Made by a program: the position numbers and the translations under genes | Shown here: positions 14,718 through 24,193 of the stretch, piece by piece | How the letters are laid out: every line of letters begins with the position of its first letter | Position numbering within the stretch: position 1 is the stretch's first letter | Source of the DNA: Amycolatopsis arida | Lineage (GTDB): Bacteria; Actinomycetota; Actinomycetes; Mycobacteriales; Pseudonocardiaceae | DNA length: 64,000 bases | Direction: 5' to 3' | NCBI RefSeq assembly: GCF_900115565.1 | Contig: NZ_FOWW01000001.1 | Coordinates: 873,731 to 937,730 of the forward strand | Notes under the pieces: model-generated | Told to the model about the DNA's origin: nothing | Seen by the model: the letters and a program-made list of their open reading frames with translations, nothing else | Databases searched by the model: none

Positions 14718-15550
14718 GACTGCCCTTCCGTTTCCTTGGTCGATGTCGTGGTGCGCCGGAACGCGCCGACGGCGTCGGCGAGGTTGTCGAGCACCTGACC
14801 CCAACCGGTGGCGATCCCCGCGATGTAGGGGACCGCCTCGACGGTCGTGTCGGTGATGCGCAGGCCGAGCCGCAGCCGGGTGCCGTCCGGGACCGCGGCG
14901 AGGGTCAGGTCGTAGTGGCCGGTGAACGAGACCGCTCCCGCGGCGTCCAGCACCGAGAGGTCGAACACGAGGTGCTCGGGTTCCCTCGCGGTGTGGACCC
15001 GCCCCTCGGAGCGGTACCGCCCCTCGGCGTCGCGGTACTCGAGGACGGCGCGACCACCCGGCGCCGGCTCGAGGGCGCTGTCGGTGACCGTCAGCGACGG
15101 TGGCGCCCACCAGGACGCGAGCAGGTCCGGCTCCACCCAGTGCCGCCAGACCACGTCCCGAGGCGCGGCCAGCACGCGCTCGAACGAGAAGATGCGCCCG
15201 TCCGCCCACCGGTCCCGGTCCGCGACCGCGGACTCCGCCTCGATGGCCGCGCGGTAGCGCGCGATCACGTTTCGCTCGCCCTCGTTCGACTCGGTGGTCT
15301 CGACCAGTTCCCGCAGCCGCCGCTCGAGGGCCTTCAGCGGCGCCGCCTCGACCGCGTACACGCGACGCTGCCCGAGCGGATAGACCGTGACCAGGCCGAC
15401 CCGGGCGAGGGCCTGGAGGTGCTTGGTGGTCTGTGGCTGCCGTAAGCCGGCCAGCTCGGCCAGCTCGCCCACGGACCGGGGTCGCTCGGCGAGGAGCTCG
15501 ACGATGCGCCACCGCGCGCCGTCCCCCAGTGCTGCTGCGATCCGCTCCAT
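14714..15550 (-). CDS. ArsR-type regulator fused to an SRPBCC (AHSA1) domain
   Basis: 278 residues from ATG 15550. Residues 1-95 are an ArsR winged helix (MERIAAALGDGARWRIVELLAE, VGELAELAGLRQPQTTKHLQALARVGLV). Residues about 125-265 are an AHSA1-like SRPBCC domain (FSFERVLAAPRDVVWRHWVEPDLLASWW). Such fusions are normal in actinomycetes and often precede a RibD-type reductase, here truncated. An upstream in-frame ATG (15586) is rejected because a perfect palindromic operator lies between the two starts. Confidence 0.9.
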   Translation of the reverse strand: MERIAAALGDGARWRIVELLAERPRSVGELAELAGLRQPQTTKHLQALARVGLVTVYPLGQRRVYAVEAAPLKALERRLRELVETTESNEGERNVIARYRAAIEAESAVADRDRWADGRIFSFERVLAAPRDVVWRHWVEPDLLASWWAPPSLTVTDSALEPAPGGRAVLEYRDAEGRYRSEGRVHTAREPEHLVFDLSVLDAAGAVSFTGHYDLTLAAVPDGTRLRLGLRITDTTVEAVPYIAGIATGWGQVLDNLADAVGAFRRTTTSTKETEGQS

Positions 15551-15560
15551 GGGTCGAAGT

Positions 15561-15574
15561 TTCACTAACGTGAA
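15561..15574. promoter_or_regulatory. Palindromic operator before the ArsR-SRPBCC gene
   Basis: TTCAC-TAAC-GTGAA is a perfect 5-4-5 inverted repeat 10 bases upstream of the chosen ATG, in an AT-richer pocket. Autoregulation by the ArsR domain is the simplest reading. Confidence 0.55.
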
Positions 15575-15910
15575 TATTCGCGTCAAGGAATACCTCGAAT
15601 ATGGGCTGGATCAGCCGTCGATGGCGAGGGCGCCGCGGCACTACCAGGAACTGAACCGCGAAATCCACGTCGGGGACCGCGAGATCCACGCCCGGGACCG
15701 CGAGGTCCACCGGACCGGCGACTCGGCACCCGACCGGGCGCCACGACCGGCCTGCCCCGCCCCCTCCCTCGGGAGGAACTGGTCTCCTCCACCAGGAGGA
15801 GGCGGTGCGGCCCCGCGGCGGAGGCGCGGTGTGGAGGACGCCCCGACGATGGCTGGTCCGGGCGGTCGAGCGCCGCCGGGACCATCCGTCGGCGAGGAGG
15901 ACGAGCAGAC
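15575..15910. other. Intergenic region between divergent genes, with a short tandem repeat
   Basis: The stretch holds three copies of a 21-base unit beginning CGCGA(A/G)(A/G)TCCAC at 15657, 15678 and 15699, then GC-rich sequence up to the hydrolase start. A plus-strand frame through the repeats from an ATG near 15621 has no ribosome site and low-complexity content, so I do not call it a gene. Confidence 0.5.
15657..15719. repeat. Three tandem 21-base repeats
   Basis: Units start at 15657, 15678 and 15699; the third diverges after 13 bases. The period is a multiple of three, which could mean a lost coding origin, but the region is otherwise non-coding. Confidence 0.7.
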
Positions 15911-17377
15911 ATGTGGGCAGGATCGGCTTTTCGGACGGCAGGACCGGCGCTGGTGGCGCTGGCGGTGACGGCGGCGGGGTGCGCACCGGGTGCGGCGACG
16001 GCCGCCGCGCCGCCGAGCGTGCACTGGGGCCCGTGCGCGGACAACGCGTCCGTGGAGTGCGGGAGCGTCGCCGTCCCCGTCGACTGGGCCGCCCCGGACG
16101 GGCCGGCGATCGACCTCGCGGTGGCGCGGCGAGCCGCCGCCGACCCGGCCAGGCGGCTCGGCACGCTCGTCTACGCCCCGGCGGGTCCGGGCAGCTCCGG
16201 TGTGGACGCTCTCACCAACCAGCAGGTCTTCGACCTGCTCTTCACCCCGGAGCAGGCCGAGCGGTTCGACATCGTGAGTTTCGACCCTCGCGGCGTGCGC
16301 CGCAGTCACCCGGTCCGGTGTTCCGCGGCGCTGGTGGACGCGCTCGACATGCCGGTGCGCGGCGAGCGGGAGTTCCGGCGGTTCCTCGACGCGCAGGCCG
16401 CGCTCGGCGGCAGCTGCCGGGAGCTCACCGGCCCCGTGATCGATCACCTGGACAGCACCGACCAGGCGCGTGACCTCGACGCGCTGCGGGCGGCACTCGG
16501 CGAGGAGAGGGTGAACATCTACGCGCTGTCCTACGGCACGGTGCTCGGGCAGATGTACGCGGAGTCGTTCCCCGAGCGGATCCGCACCATGGTGCTCGAC
16601 GCCACTGTGGACCACAGTGTCGGTACCGAGCGGATTCACGTCACCGGCGCACGCGCCGCGCAGGAGTCCTTCGAGGTGGTGCTCGGCTGGTGCGCCACGA
16701 GTGAGGCGTGCGTGCTGCACGGGCGGGATGTGCGGGCGATCGTCGCCGACCTCTACGCCAAGGCCGACGCGGGCGAGCTGACCCATCCGACCGATCCGGC
16801 GCGCACCCTGGACCGGGGGGAGCTGGCGCACGAGATCCTCGACCCGCTCGGCAACGCCGACGTGGTGGAGACGACGAACCGGATCGCCGCGCTCGCGGGC
16901 TCGCCCGCGCCGCGGTCCGCGGACCAGAGTGCCCAGGGCTCCTCGGCGGCCACCGTCCCGCTACCGATCTACCTCTACTGCGCCGATCACCGCAACAGCA
17001 CACGGTCCTATGCCGACCTGTACCGGCTGCGGCGGCTGGAGAGCGCGGTCGCACCGGACGTGAGAACCAGCACGCACGGTGTCCCCCTCCTGTGCGTCAA
17101 CCCGCCGTTCGAGACGACCAACCCGCCGCACGAGCTGGACGTCGAGGACGCGCCGCCGATCCTGGTCACCAACTCCCGCTACGACGCCTCCACTCCGCAC
17201 GAGAACGCGCGACGGGTCGCGGAGCAGATCGGCGACGCCGTGCTGGTCACCTACGACGGCCTCGGGCACGGCGCGGCGGTCCGCGGGCGGTGCATGCGCG
17301 GCCTCGTGACCGCCTACCTCGTCGACGGCACGATGCCACCGCGGGGAACGCACTGCCCCGCCGAGCCGCTGCCCTGA
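15911..17377 (+). CDS. Secreted alpha/beta hydrolase, tripeptidyl-aminopeptidase-like (TAP) family
   Basis: 488 residues. The N-terminus is hydrophobic and ends VTAAGC, so Cys24 may be a lipoprotein site. The hydrolase core shows ERFDIVSFDPRGVRRS (oxyanion region), nucleophile Ser207 in YALSYGT, the acid in TNSRYDASTP and the histidine in GLGHGAA. The C-terminal LLCVNPPF...ILVTNSRYD block is the TAP C-terminal domain. These enzymes remove N-terminal tripeptides or hydrolyse small esters outside the cell. GAGGAGG lies somewhat far (about 12 bases) from ATG 15911. Confidence 0.88.
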   Translation: MWAGSAFRTAGPALVALAVTAAGCAPGAATAAAPPSVHWGPCADNASVECGSVAVPVDWAAPDGPAIDLAVARRAAADPARRLGTLVYAPAGPGSSGVDALTNQQVFDLLFTPEQAERFDIVSFDPRGVRRSHPVRCSAALVDALDMPVRGEREFRRFLDAQAALGGSCRELTGPVIDHLDSTDQARDLDALRAALGEERVNIYALSYGTVLGQMYAESFPERIRTMVLDATVDHSVGTERIHVTGARAAQESFEVVLGWCATSEACVLHGRDVRAIVADLYAKADAGELTHPTDPARTLDRGELAHEILDPLGNADVVETTNRIAALAGSPAPRSADQSAQGSSAATVPLPIYLYCADHRNSTRSYADLYRLRRLESAVAPDVRTSTHGVPLLCVNPPFETTNPPHELDVEDAPPILVTNSRYDASTPHENARRVAEQIGDAVLVTYDGLGHGAAVRGRCMRGLVTAYLVDGTMPPRGTHCPAEPLP

Positions 17378-17547
17378 CCGGTCGACGTTCGGTTCGGCGA
17401 GGGCGGCTCGTGGGGTGGGCCCCACGGGCGCCGGCAGCCGGCCTCCATCGTCCTCGGGCTGCTTGCCACCGGATCGGCCGCCGGCCAGGTTTGGGGCGGG
17501 CGCGGTTCGGGAACAGACCGGCGGATCGAAGGAAGGCGGTGGGTGAG

Positions 17548-18303
17548 GTGCCGGCGTGGCTGGAGGCCGGAGCGTGGGGTCTGCTCGCCGGCAGCGCGCT
17601 CGTGCTCGGCGCCGCGATCGCCTGGTGGGTCCGGGTGCCCCGCCAGGTGGTCGCGGCGATCATGGCGTTCGGCGCCGGGGTGCTCATCTCCGCGCTGGCG
17701 TTCGAGCTCGTCGCCGAGGCCGAGCGCACCGGAGGCCTGCTGCCCACCGCGGTCGGCTTCCTCGCCGGCGCGGGCGCCTACGTGCTGGCCAACGTCGCCC
17801 TCGACCGGCACGGCGCCCGCCACCGCAAGCGTTCCGGCGGGCACCAACCAGGGCCGCGCGAGCAGAAGGGCAGCGGCATCGCCATCGCCGTCGGTTCGCT
17901 GCTCGACGGCATCCCCGAATCGGTGGTGCTGGGCGTGTCCCTGCTGCACGGGGGCACCGTCGGCCTCGCCGTGCTGGCCGCGATCGCCATCTCCAACGTC
18001 CCCGAAGGACTGTCCAGCGCCGCCGGTATGAAGCGCGCCGGCCGCGGCCCCGGCTACGTCTTCGGCGTCTGGGGTGGCATCGCCGCCGCCAGCGGTGTGG
18101 CCGCCCTGCTCGGCTACCTGACCCTGGAGAGCGCGTCGCCGGCGACGATCGCCGTCATCACCGCCGTCGCCGCCGGCGCGATCCTGGCCATGATCGCCGA
18201 CACCATGATCCCCGAGGCGTTCGAGCGCACCCACGTCCTGACCGGACTGATCACCACCGTCGGGTTCCTCGCCGCCTTCACCATCGAACGGCTCGGCCAC
18301 TGA
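17548..18303 (+). CDS. ZIP family metal transporter
   Basis: 251 residues from GTG 17548; GTG 17539 would add three residues and also has a nearby GGAAGG. Eight hydrophobic segments are visible. Family signatures are IMAFGAGVLISALAFEL and IAVGSLLDGIPESVVLG followed by ISNVPEGLSSAAGMKRAG, the paired metal-binding helices. A His-rich loop (HRKRSGGHQ) lies between them. It probably moves Zn2+ or another divalent metal across the membrane. It is monocistronic and convergent with the next gene. Confidence 0.9.
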   Translation: MPAWLEAGAWGLLAGSALVLGAAIAWWVRVPRQVVAAIMAFGAGVLISALAFELVAEAERTGGLLPTAVGFLAGAGAYVLANVALDRHGARHRKRSGGHQPGPREQKGSGIAIAVGSLLDGIPESVVLGVSLLHGGTVGLAVLAAIAISNVPEGLSSAAGMKRAGRGPGYVFGVWGGIAAASGVAALLGYLTLESASPATIAVITAVAAGAILAMIADTMIPEAFERTHVLTGLITTVGFLAAFTIERLGH

Positions 18304-18309
18304 GTGAGA

Positions 18310-19185
18310 TCAGCGGGCGGAGAGCACGTCGCGAAGTGTCGCGGCGAAGGCGTCCGGGTCGCCGGGCATGCCGAACTCGTCGCCGAGGAAGCCGCCGTGG
18401 TGGCTGGGGAACACGACCGGCGTGGTGCCGAGGCGTTCCGCGAGCGCCTCGGCACCGCGGGCCGCCAGCTCTCCCCGGGACTCCGCCCCGACGGCGATGA
18501 CGATCCGCGTCGACGCGGCGGCGAGTGCCTCGAGGTCGTGCTCGTGGGCCGAGCAGGTGCGGATGTTCTGCCCGACGAGCGGGTCGTCGCGGGAGCCGTC
18601 GTCGGCGGTGGGGAGGCCGAAGTCGGCCGGGTTCGGTGCGGGCCGTTCGAGGTAGCCCGCCGGCAGCGGGCCTCGCTGGCTGGTCAACGCGATGAACTTG
18701 GCCATCGCGGGACCCAGGCCGTCGCGCTGGTACGTCGCGTGGATGTCCGCGCACACGGCGAGCACCACGTCGCGGTCGGGCAGGAACCGCGCCACCGGCG
18801 GCTCGTGCGCGACGAGCGTCCGGACCAGGTCGGGGTGCTTCGCCACCAGGGCGAGCGAGTTGACGGCGCCCCCGCTGCTGGCGAACAGGTCCACCGGGCC
18901 GACACCGAGCGCCTCGATCACCCGACGCAGGTCGTCGGCGTGCTCGTCGGGCGTCGACTCCGGCGCGCCGCCGGTGCGGGGGCTGCGCCCCGTGCCGCGC
19001 GGGTCGTACGTCACCACCGGCCGGTCGGTGAAGCGCGCCGCGAGCGTGCCGAAGCCGCTGGCGTCCATCGGCGAGCCGACCATCATCAGCACGCGGCCCG
19101 CCGCGTCGCCGGCCAGCTCGCCCCGCACGTCGTAGGTGAGCGTGGCGCCGGGAGCGTCCAGGGTGCGGGTCATCGGCTCGACCAT
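18310..19185 (-). CDS. Alpha/beta hydrolase
   Basis: 291 residues from ATG 19185, preceded by AAGGAGA. The core includes VVTYDPRGTGRS (oxyanion side) and nucleophile Ser104 in LFASSGGAV, where the usual first Gly of GxSxG is Ala. The acid lies near IAVGAESRGE and the histidine in SHHGGFLGDE near the end. No signal peptide is present. The substrate is unknown. It is convergent with the ZIP gene, with only 6 bases between stops. Confidence 0.88.
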   Translation of the reverse strand: MVEPMTRTLDAPGATLTYDVRGELAGDAAGRVLMMVGSPMDASGFGTLAARFTDRPVVTYDPRGTGRSPRTGGAPESTPDEHADDLRRVIEALGVGPVDLFASSGGAVNSLALVAKHPDLVRTLVAHEPPVARFLPDRDVVLAVCADIHATYQRDGLGPAMAKFIALTSQRGPLPAGYLERPAPNPADFGLPTADDGSRDDPLVGQNIRTCSAHEHDLEALAAASTRIVIAVGAESRGELAARGAEALAERLGTTPVVFPSHHGGFLGDEFGMPGDPDAFAATLRDVLSAR

Positions 19186-19295
19186 CGATGTCTCCTTCGA
19201 GCTCGCCGCGCGCTCGGGGGCAGCGCCGGCGACAGCATGGACCAGTGACCCCCGGTCAGTACCGTCGTGCCGCCGGCGTCCGATGTCAACCGCGA

Positions 19296-20783
19296 TCACT
19301 GGCCGGGTGGCTGCCAGCGGCCGTCGACCCGGCGCGGGATGTCGACCGCACCGTCACGCAGCTCGGGGGGAAGGGCGTACGCCGGCGCGTTCTGCCACGT
19401 CACCGGGCGGAGGAAGCGCCGGATCGCGGTCGGGCCCACGGAGGTGTGCGGGCTGGTGGTGGCCGGCCACGGACCACCGTGGGTCTGCGCCCAGGAGACG
19501 AGCACACCGGTCGGGAAGCCGTCGAACACCACCCGCCCGGCCCTGGCGCTCAGCAGGTCGGTCAGCTCCACGACGTGGTCCCGCTCCTCTGGCTCGGCGT
19601 GGAGGGTCCCGGTCAGCGAGGCGGGCAGCCGGTCGATCGCCGCGCGCAGCTCATCGTCGTCGCGGTAGCGGGCGATGACGGCCAGCGGGCCGAAGCACTC
19701 CTCGGTCACCTCCGGCCGCAGCTCGCTCGCCGGCAGCGACAGCAGCCGCGGGCGCACGACCCGCTCCGGCTCCGCCGGCCCGCCCTCGGCGAGCACCGGC
19801 ACTCCCTCGGCGAGCACCGACACGCCCGGCGACGTCGCCAGCCGCTCCCCGATGGTCCCGTACGCCGTGGAGATCCCGTCGTTCAGCGCGGTACCCGGCG
19901 CGGCCCCACCCACCAGGTCGGCGGCGTGCGCCACCAGCCGGTCACCGTCGGGACCGGCGGGCACGAGGACCAGCCCCGGCTTGGTGCACAGCTGCCCGGC
20001 GGAGGTGGTGAACGACGCCACCAGGCCCTCGGCGATCTCCCGCCCCCGGCGGCCGGCCGCGCCGGCGGTGACCACCACCGGGTTGAGGCTGGAGAGCTCG
20101 CCGTAGAACGGGATCGGCTCGGCGCGGGTGGCGATGACGTCCATCAGCGCCCTGGCGCCGCGCAGGGACCCGGTGAACGCGACGGCCCGAATCCGCGGGT
20201 CGGCCACCAGGTCCGCGCCGGCCCGCTGCCCGAACACGATGCCGAGCGTTCCCTCGGGCGCGCCCACGTCCCGCGCGGCGCCGGCCAGCAGGTCGAACGT
20301 CAGCCGCGAGGTCCGCGGGTGGGAGGGGTGCGCCTTCACGACCACCGGGCAGCCGGCCGCCAGCGCCGACACGGTGTCGCCACCGGGCACCGAGAACGCG
20401 AGTGGGAAGTTGCTCGCCCCGAAGACGGCGACCGGGCCGAGCGGGACGAGCAGCCGCCGCAGGTCGGGTCCCGGACCCATCGGGGTGTCCGTGGGGTGGT
20501 CGATCGTCGCCTCGAGGTAGGAGCCCTCGTCGAGCACGTCGGCGAACAGGCGGGCCTGGTAGGCGGTGCGCGCGTGCTCGCCGCGCAGCCGGGTCGCGCC
20601 GATCGACGTCTCACGGTCGGCGACGGTCACGATGTCGTCCCGGTGTGCCTCGATCGCCTCGGCGACGGCGCGGAGCAGCCGGGCGCGGAACGCCCTGCCC
20701 CGCGCGTCGAGGACGGGGGCCGCGGCGGCGGCCGCGGCGGTCAGTTCGGTGACGTCCCTGGTGTCGGTGCCGTTGGTGGTCAT
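19296..20783 (-). CDS. Aldehyde dehydrogenase, alpha-ketoglutaric semialdehyde dehydrogenase type
   Basis: 495 residues from ATG 20783, which has GGGAGG upstream. Catalytic residues are Cys266 in SAGQLCTKPG and Glu229 in FYGELSSLNP. The cofactor loop is FGASNFPLAFSVPGGD. The short GELSSLNP and QLCTKPG motifs match the NADP-dependent 2,5-dioxovalerate dehydrogenase branch. It oxidises 2-oxoglutarate semialdehyde to 2-oxoglutarate, the last step of hydroxyproline breakdown. It is the last gene of the operon, 29 bases after the symporter. Confidence 0.9.
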   Translation of the reverse strand: MTTNGTDTRDVTELTAAAAAAAPVLDARGRAFRARLLRAVAEAIEAHRDDIVTVADRETSIGATRLRGEHARTAYQARLFADVLDEGSYLEATIDHPTDTPMGPGPDLRRLLVPLGPVAVFGASNFPLAFSVPGGDTVSALAAGCPVVVKAHPSHPRTSRLTFDLLAGAARDVGAPEGTLGIVFGQRAGADLVADPRIRAVAFTGSLRGARALMDVIATRAEPIPFYGELSSLNPVVVTAGAAGRRGREIAEGLVASFTTSAGQLCTKPGLVLVPAGPDGDRLVAHAADLVGGAAPGTALNDGISTAYGTIGERLATSPGVSVLAEGVPVLAEGGPAEPERVVRPRLLSLPASELRPEVTEECFGPLAVIARYRDDDELRAAIDRLPASLTGTLHAEPEERDHVVELTDLLSARAGRVVFDGFPTGVLVSWAQTHGGPWPATTSPHTSVGPTAIRRFLRPVTWQNAPAYALPPELRDGAVDIPRRVDGRWQPPGQ

Positions 20784-20812
20784 GGTCCTCCCTCTGCTCG
20801 AGTTGGCCGGGC

Positions 20813-22270
20813 TCATTCGCGGACCTCGTGGCGCGCCGCCTCGCCGGTGCTGGCGACCCAGAAGTCGGCGTTGGGGATCCCCAGCCGCACCGGGTCGAAC
20901 CGCGGGTCGAGTCCCTGCCGCCGCTGCCGGTCGTAGTCGCGCAGCGCGATCAGCGCCGGCCTGGCCAGGAAGACGAGGCAGACCATGTTGACCCACGCGA
21001 GCGAGGCGTAGCCGACGTCGCCGATCGCCCAGACCAGGTCGGCCGACTCGACCGAGCCGTAGAAGATGACGGCGACCATCACCAGGTGGACGACGGTTCG
21101 CGGTCCCTTCCGCTGCCTGCCGCGGGTCAGGTAGGTCAGGCTGGTCTCCGCGATGTAGGCGAAGGCCACCAGCGTGGTGAACGCGAACAGGGCGAGCGCG
21201 AGCGCGACGAAGTGCGGGCCGACGCCGGCGAACACGGAGTCGATGGCCGCCTGGGTGTAGGCGGGGCCGGCCTCGACGCCCGGCACGTTGGTGACGAGCG
21301 CTCCCCCGTCACCCGCCTGGACGTTGTACCGCCCGGTGATCAGGATCATCAGGCCGGTGGCCATGCACACGAAGAGGGTGTCGACGTAGATCGAGAACGA
21401 CTGCACCAGGCCCTGCTTCACCGGGTGCGACACCTCCGCCGCGGCCGAGCCGTAGGTGCCCTCACCGACGCCGGCGACGTTGGAGAACAGCGCGCGGCGC
21501 ACACCCCAGGCGACCGCGGCCCCCACGATGCCGCCGAACACCGAGTCGGCCCCGAACGCGCTGGCCAGCACCAGGCCGACCACGCTCGGTACCGCGGAGG
21601 CGTTGGCCGCCACGACGACCAGCGCCGCGACCACGTAACCGACCGCCATGAATGGGACGACGGTGTCGGCGACGGCGACGATCCGCCTGCGGCCGCCGAG
21701 GACGACGAACCCGAACAGGCCGACGACGACCACGCCGGTGACCCACGGGGTCACGCCCATCGCGGTGTCGACGCTCGCGGCGATGTTGTTCGACTGCACA
21801 CCGGGGGCCAGCACGCCGTAGAGGACCAGCGCGGCGCCGGCCGCGACGACCGCGAGCCACCGCCTGCCCAGCCCCTTCTCGATGTAGTACGGGATCCCGC
21901 CCCAGTACTTGCCACCGGCCTCGGTCTTGTAGATCTGCGCGAGGGTCGACTCCACGAACGCGGTCGCGCCGCCGAGGAAGGCCATCACCGCCATCCAGAA
22001 CAGCGCGCCCGGTCCGCCGGCGGCGATCGCGGTGGCGACACCGGCGATGTTGCCGACCCCGATCCGGCTCGACAGGGTCAGCGTCAGCGCCTGGAACGAC
22101 GAGATGCCGGCCGCGGACCCCTGCCCGACCCGGAGCTGCCGGATCATGTCGGGAATCCGCCGGAACTGGACTCCCCTGGTCAGGATGGTCAGCAGGACAC
22201 CGAGCCCGAGCGCGAGGACCACCAGCGGGTTCCACAACCACTCGTTGAGGGAGGCGAGGACGTCGGTCAC
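20813..22270 (-). CDS. Sodium:alanine/glycine symporter (AGCS) family transporter
   Basis: 485 residues with about ten membrane helices. GTG 22270 overlaps the epimerase stop (GTGA). Family blocks are FQALTLTLSSRIGVGNIAGVA, GALFWMAVMAFLGGATAFVESTLAQIYK and the C-terminal ETSLTYLTRG. AGCS proteins take up small neutral amino acids with Na+. Its place inside the hydroxyproline operon suggests that hydroxyproline or proline is the substrate, replacing the usual APC or MFS permease (inference). Confidence 0.9.
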   Translation of the reverse strand: MTDVLASLNEWLWNPLVVLALGLGVLLTILTRGVQFRRIPDMIRQLRVGQGSAAGISSFQALTLTLSSRIGVGNIAGVATAIAAGGPGALFWMAVMAFLGGATAFVESTLAQIYKTEAGGKYWGGIPYYIEKGLGRRWLAVVAAGAALVLYGVLAPGVQSNNIAASVDTAMGVTPWVTGVVVVGLFGFVVLGGRRRIVAVADTVVPFMAVGYVVAALVVVAANASAVPSVVGLVLASAFGADSVFGGIVGAAVAWGVRRALFSNVAGVGEGTYGSAAAEVSHPVKQGLVQSFSIYVDTLFVCMATGLMILITGRYNVQAGDGGALVTNVPGVEAGPAYTQAAIDSVFAGVGPHFVALALALFAFTTLVAFAYIAETSLTYLTRGRQRKGPRTVVHLVMVAVIFYGSVESADLVWAIGDVGYASLAWVNMVCLVFLARPALIALRDYDRQRRQGLDPRFDPVRLGIPNADFWVASTGEAARHEVRE

Positions 22271-23268
22271 AGCTCGAACCCTTCGGGGAACGGATCGGTC
22301 GGGTCCAGCAGGTACTGGCCCATCCCGGTGATCCAGGCGCCGCCGGTCACCGTCGGCACGACGGCCGGCACGCCGCCGACCGTGGTCGCCTCGACGAGCC
22401 GGCCGACGAACCGGGTGCCGAGCAGCGACTCGTTGACGAAGTCCCGCCGCAGGCCGAGCTCGCCCCGCGCGTGCAGCTGGGCCATCCGGGCGGAGGTGCC
22501 GGTGCCGCAGGGTGAGCGGTCGAGCCAGCCGGGGTGAATGGCCATCGCGTTGCGCGCGTCGCTGTGCTCGCCGCCCGGCGCCACCAGCTGCACGTGCTTG
22601 CACCCGCCGATGGTGGGGTCGGCGGGGTGCACCGGCCGGTTCCGCTCGTTGATGGCGTCCATGATGGACAGACCGGCGGCCAGCATCCTGCCCTTCTGCG
22701 CCTTGTCGAAGGGGATGCCGAGCTCGGCGATCGGGAGGATGGCGTAGAAGTTGCCGCCGTAGGCCATGTCGTAGCGGACCCGGCCCAATCCGGGCACCTC
22801 CACCTCGGCGTCCAGCTCCACGGCGAACGACGGCACGTTCTGGATGGTCACCGACCTCGCCCTGCCGTTCTCGACGGCGACCTCGGCGACCACCAGCCCC
22901 GCCGGCGCGTCGAGCCGCACCGTGGTGACCGGCTCGGTCACCGGAACCATGCCGGTCTCCACGAGCACGGTGGCCACGCCGATGGTGCCGTGCCCGCACA
23001 TCGGCAGGCAGCCGGACACCTCGATGTAGAGCACGCCCCAGTCGGCGTCCGGCCGGGTGGGCGGCTGCAGGATCGCGCCGCTCATCGCCGCGTGCCCACG
23101 TGGCTCGTTGACCAGCAGCTTCCTGATGTGGTCGAGATGCTCGACGAAGTACTCCCGCCGGGCGGCCATCGTGTCGCCGGGGATCACCCCGACACCGCCG
23201 GTCACCACCCTGGTCGGCATGCCCTCGGTGTGCGAGTCGACCGCGGAGAAGTACCGGGACGCGCGCAT
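22267..23268 (-). CDS. 4-hydroxyproline 2-epimerase (proline racemase family)
   Basis: 333 residues. Both catalytic thiols of racemases/epimerases are present: Cys91 in MCGHGTIG and Cys254 in SPCGTGTSA. The second Cys separates it from the trans-3-hydroxyproline dehydratases, which carry Thr or Ser there. It converts trans-4-hydroxy-L-proline to cis-4-hydroxy-D-proline, the entry step of the pathway. The ATG is one base after the stop of the deaminase gene. Its stop overlaps the symporter GTG. Confidence 0.93.
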   Translation of the reverse strand: MRASRYFSAVDSHTEGMPTRVVTGGVGVIPGDTMAARREYFVEHLDHIRKLLVNEPRGHAAMSGAILQPPTRPDADWGVLYIEVSGCLPMCGHGTIGVATVLVETGMVPVTEPVTTVRLDAPAGLVVAEVAVENGRARSVTIQNVPSFAVELDAEVEVPGLGRVRYDMAYGGNFYAILPIAELGIPFDKAQKGRMLAAGLSIMDAINERNRPVHPADPTIGGCKHVQLVAPGGEHSDARNAMAIHPGWLDRSPCGTGTSARMAQLHARGELGLRRDFVNESLLGTRFVGRLVEATTVGGVPAVVPTVTGGAWITGMGQYLLDPTDPFPEGFEL

Positions 23269-23269
23269 C

Positions 23270-24193
23270 TCACACCGCCACCGGGTGCGCGGCCAGGTGG
23301 TCCACGGCGCGGCGCAGGTCGGCGTCGAGCGCGCTCAGCTGCTCGGCGCTCAGCGGCCCCCGGGGCGGCCGGCACGGCCCGCCGTAGCGGCCGACGACCT
23401 CCATCCCGCGCTTGATGGCCTGCACGAACTCGGTGCGCGAGTCCCACCGGAAGGCGGCGACGAGGTGCTCGTACAGCGCGCGTGCCGCGGCGAGCTCTCC
23501 CTTGCGGGCCAGGGAGAACAGGTGCGCCGACTCGGCGGGGAAGACGTTGGGGAACCCGGCGAACCAGCCGGTGGCGCCCATCAGCAGCGCCTCGAGCGCC
23601 ACGTCGTCGGCGCCGGCCACGATCGTGAGGTCGGGCGCCAGCTCGCGCAGCTCGAGCACCCGCCGCACGTCGCCGGAGAACTCCTTGACCGCCACGACGT
23701 TGTCCAGCCGCGCGATCTCGGCGAGCACCGGCGGCAGCATGTCCACCTTCGTGTCGATCGGGTTGTTGTAGGCCATCACCGGCAGGCCGACGCCGGCCAC
23801 CTGCTCGAAGTGGTGGACGATCTCCGCGGTGTTGGCGCGGTACATGGTCGGCGGCAGGCACAGCACGCCGTGCGCGCCGTCCTCGGCGGCCTTCTCCGCC
23901 CATGCGCGGGCCTGGTGCGCGCCGACGCCGTGCACGCCGACCACCACGATCCCGTCGTCGCCGACCGCCTCGATCGCGGTGCGCGCCACGGCCCGGCGTT
24001 CCGCGTCGGTGAGCGAGGAGTACTCGCCGAGCGAGCCGTTCGGGCCGACCCCGCGGCAGCCGTTGTCGACGAGCCACCGGCAGTGCTCGGCGTAGCGGTC
24101 GAGGTCCACCCGCAGTCCCGCCGGGGCGCTCACGTCCTCCACGTAGGGCAGTGCGGTGGCGACGATGACGCCGTCGAGCTTCTCCTTGCTCAT
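23270..24193 (-). CDS. Delta1-pyrroline-4-hydroxy-2-carboxylate deaminase (DapA family)
   Basis: 307 residues with a DapA-type TIM barrel. The Schiff-base Lys170 is in VVAVKEFSGD and Tyr142 in MAYNNPID, and the barrel opens with NGCRGVGPNGSLGEYSSL. Context, rather than sequence alone, assigns it to the hydroxyproline deaminase that releases ammonia and gives 2-oxoglutarate semialdehyde. ATG 24193 overlaps the stop of the FAD subunit (ATGA). Confidence 0.9.
   Translation of the reverse strand: MSKEKLDGVIVATALPYVEDVSAPAGLRVDLDRYAEHCRWLVDNGCRGVGPNGSLGEYSSLTDAERRAVARTAIEAVGDDGIVVVGVHGVGAHQARAWAEKAAEDGAHGVLCLPPTMYRANTAEIVHHFEQVAGVGLPVMAYNNPIDTKVDMLPPVLAEIARLDNVVAVKEFSGDVRRVLELRELAPDLTIVAGADDVALEALLMGATGWFAGFPNVFPAESAHLFSLARKGELAAARALYEHLVAAFRWDSRTEFVQAIKRGMEVVGRYGGPCRPPRGPLSAEQLSALDADLRRAVDHLAAHPVAV

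Noticed and set aside
15657-15719. CRISPR-like repeats
   Set aside because: The repeats are contiguous without spacers and the third is degenerate. No cas genes are present.
15621-15968. Plus-strand frame across the 21-base repeats
   Set aside because: No ribosome site, low complexity, and it runs into the secreted hydrolase start in another frame.
19188-22537. Long plus-strand open frames opposite the aldehyde dehydrogenase and symporter genes
   Set aside because: They are His/Gln/Gly/Arg-rich reverse shadows of well-supported minus-strand enzymes, without ribosome sites.
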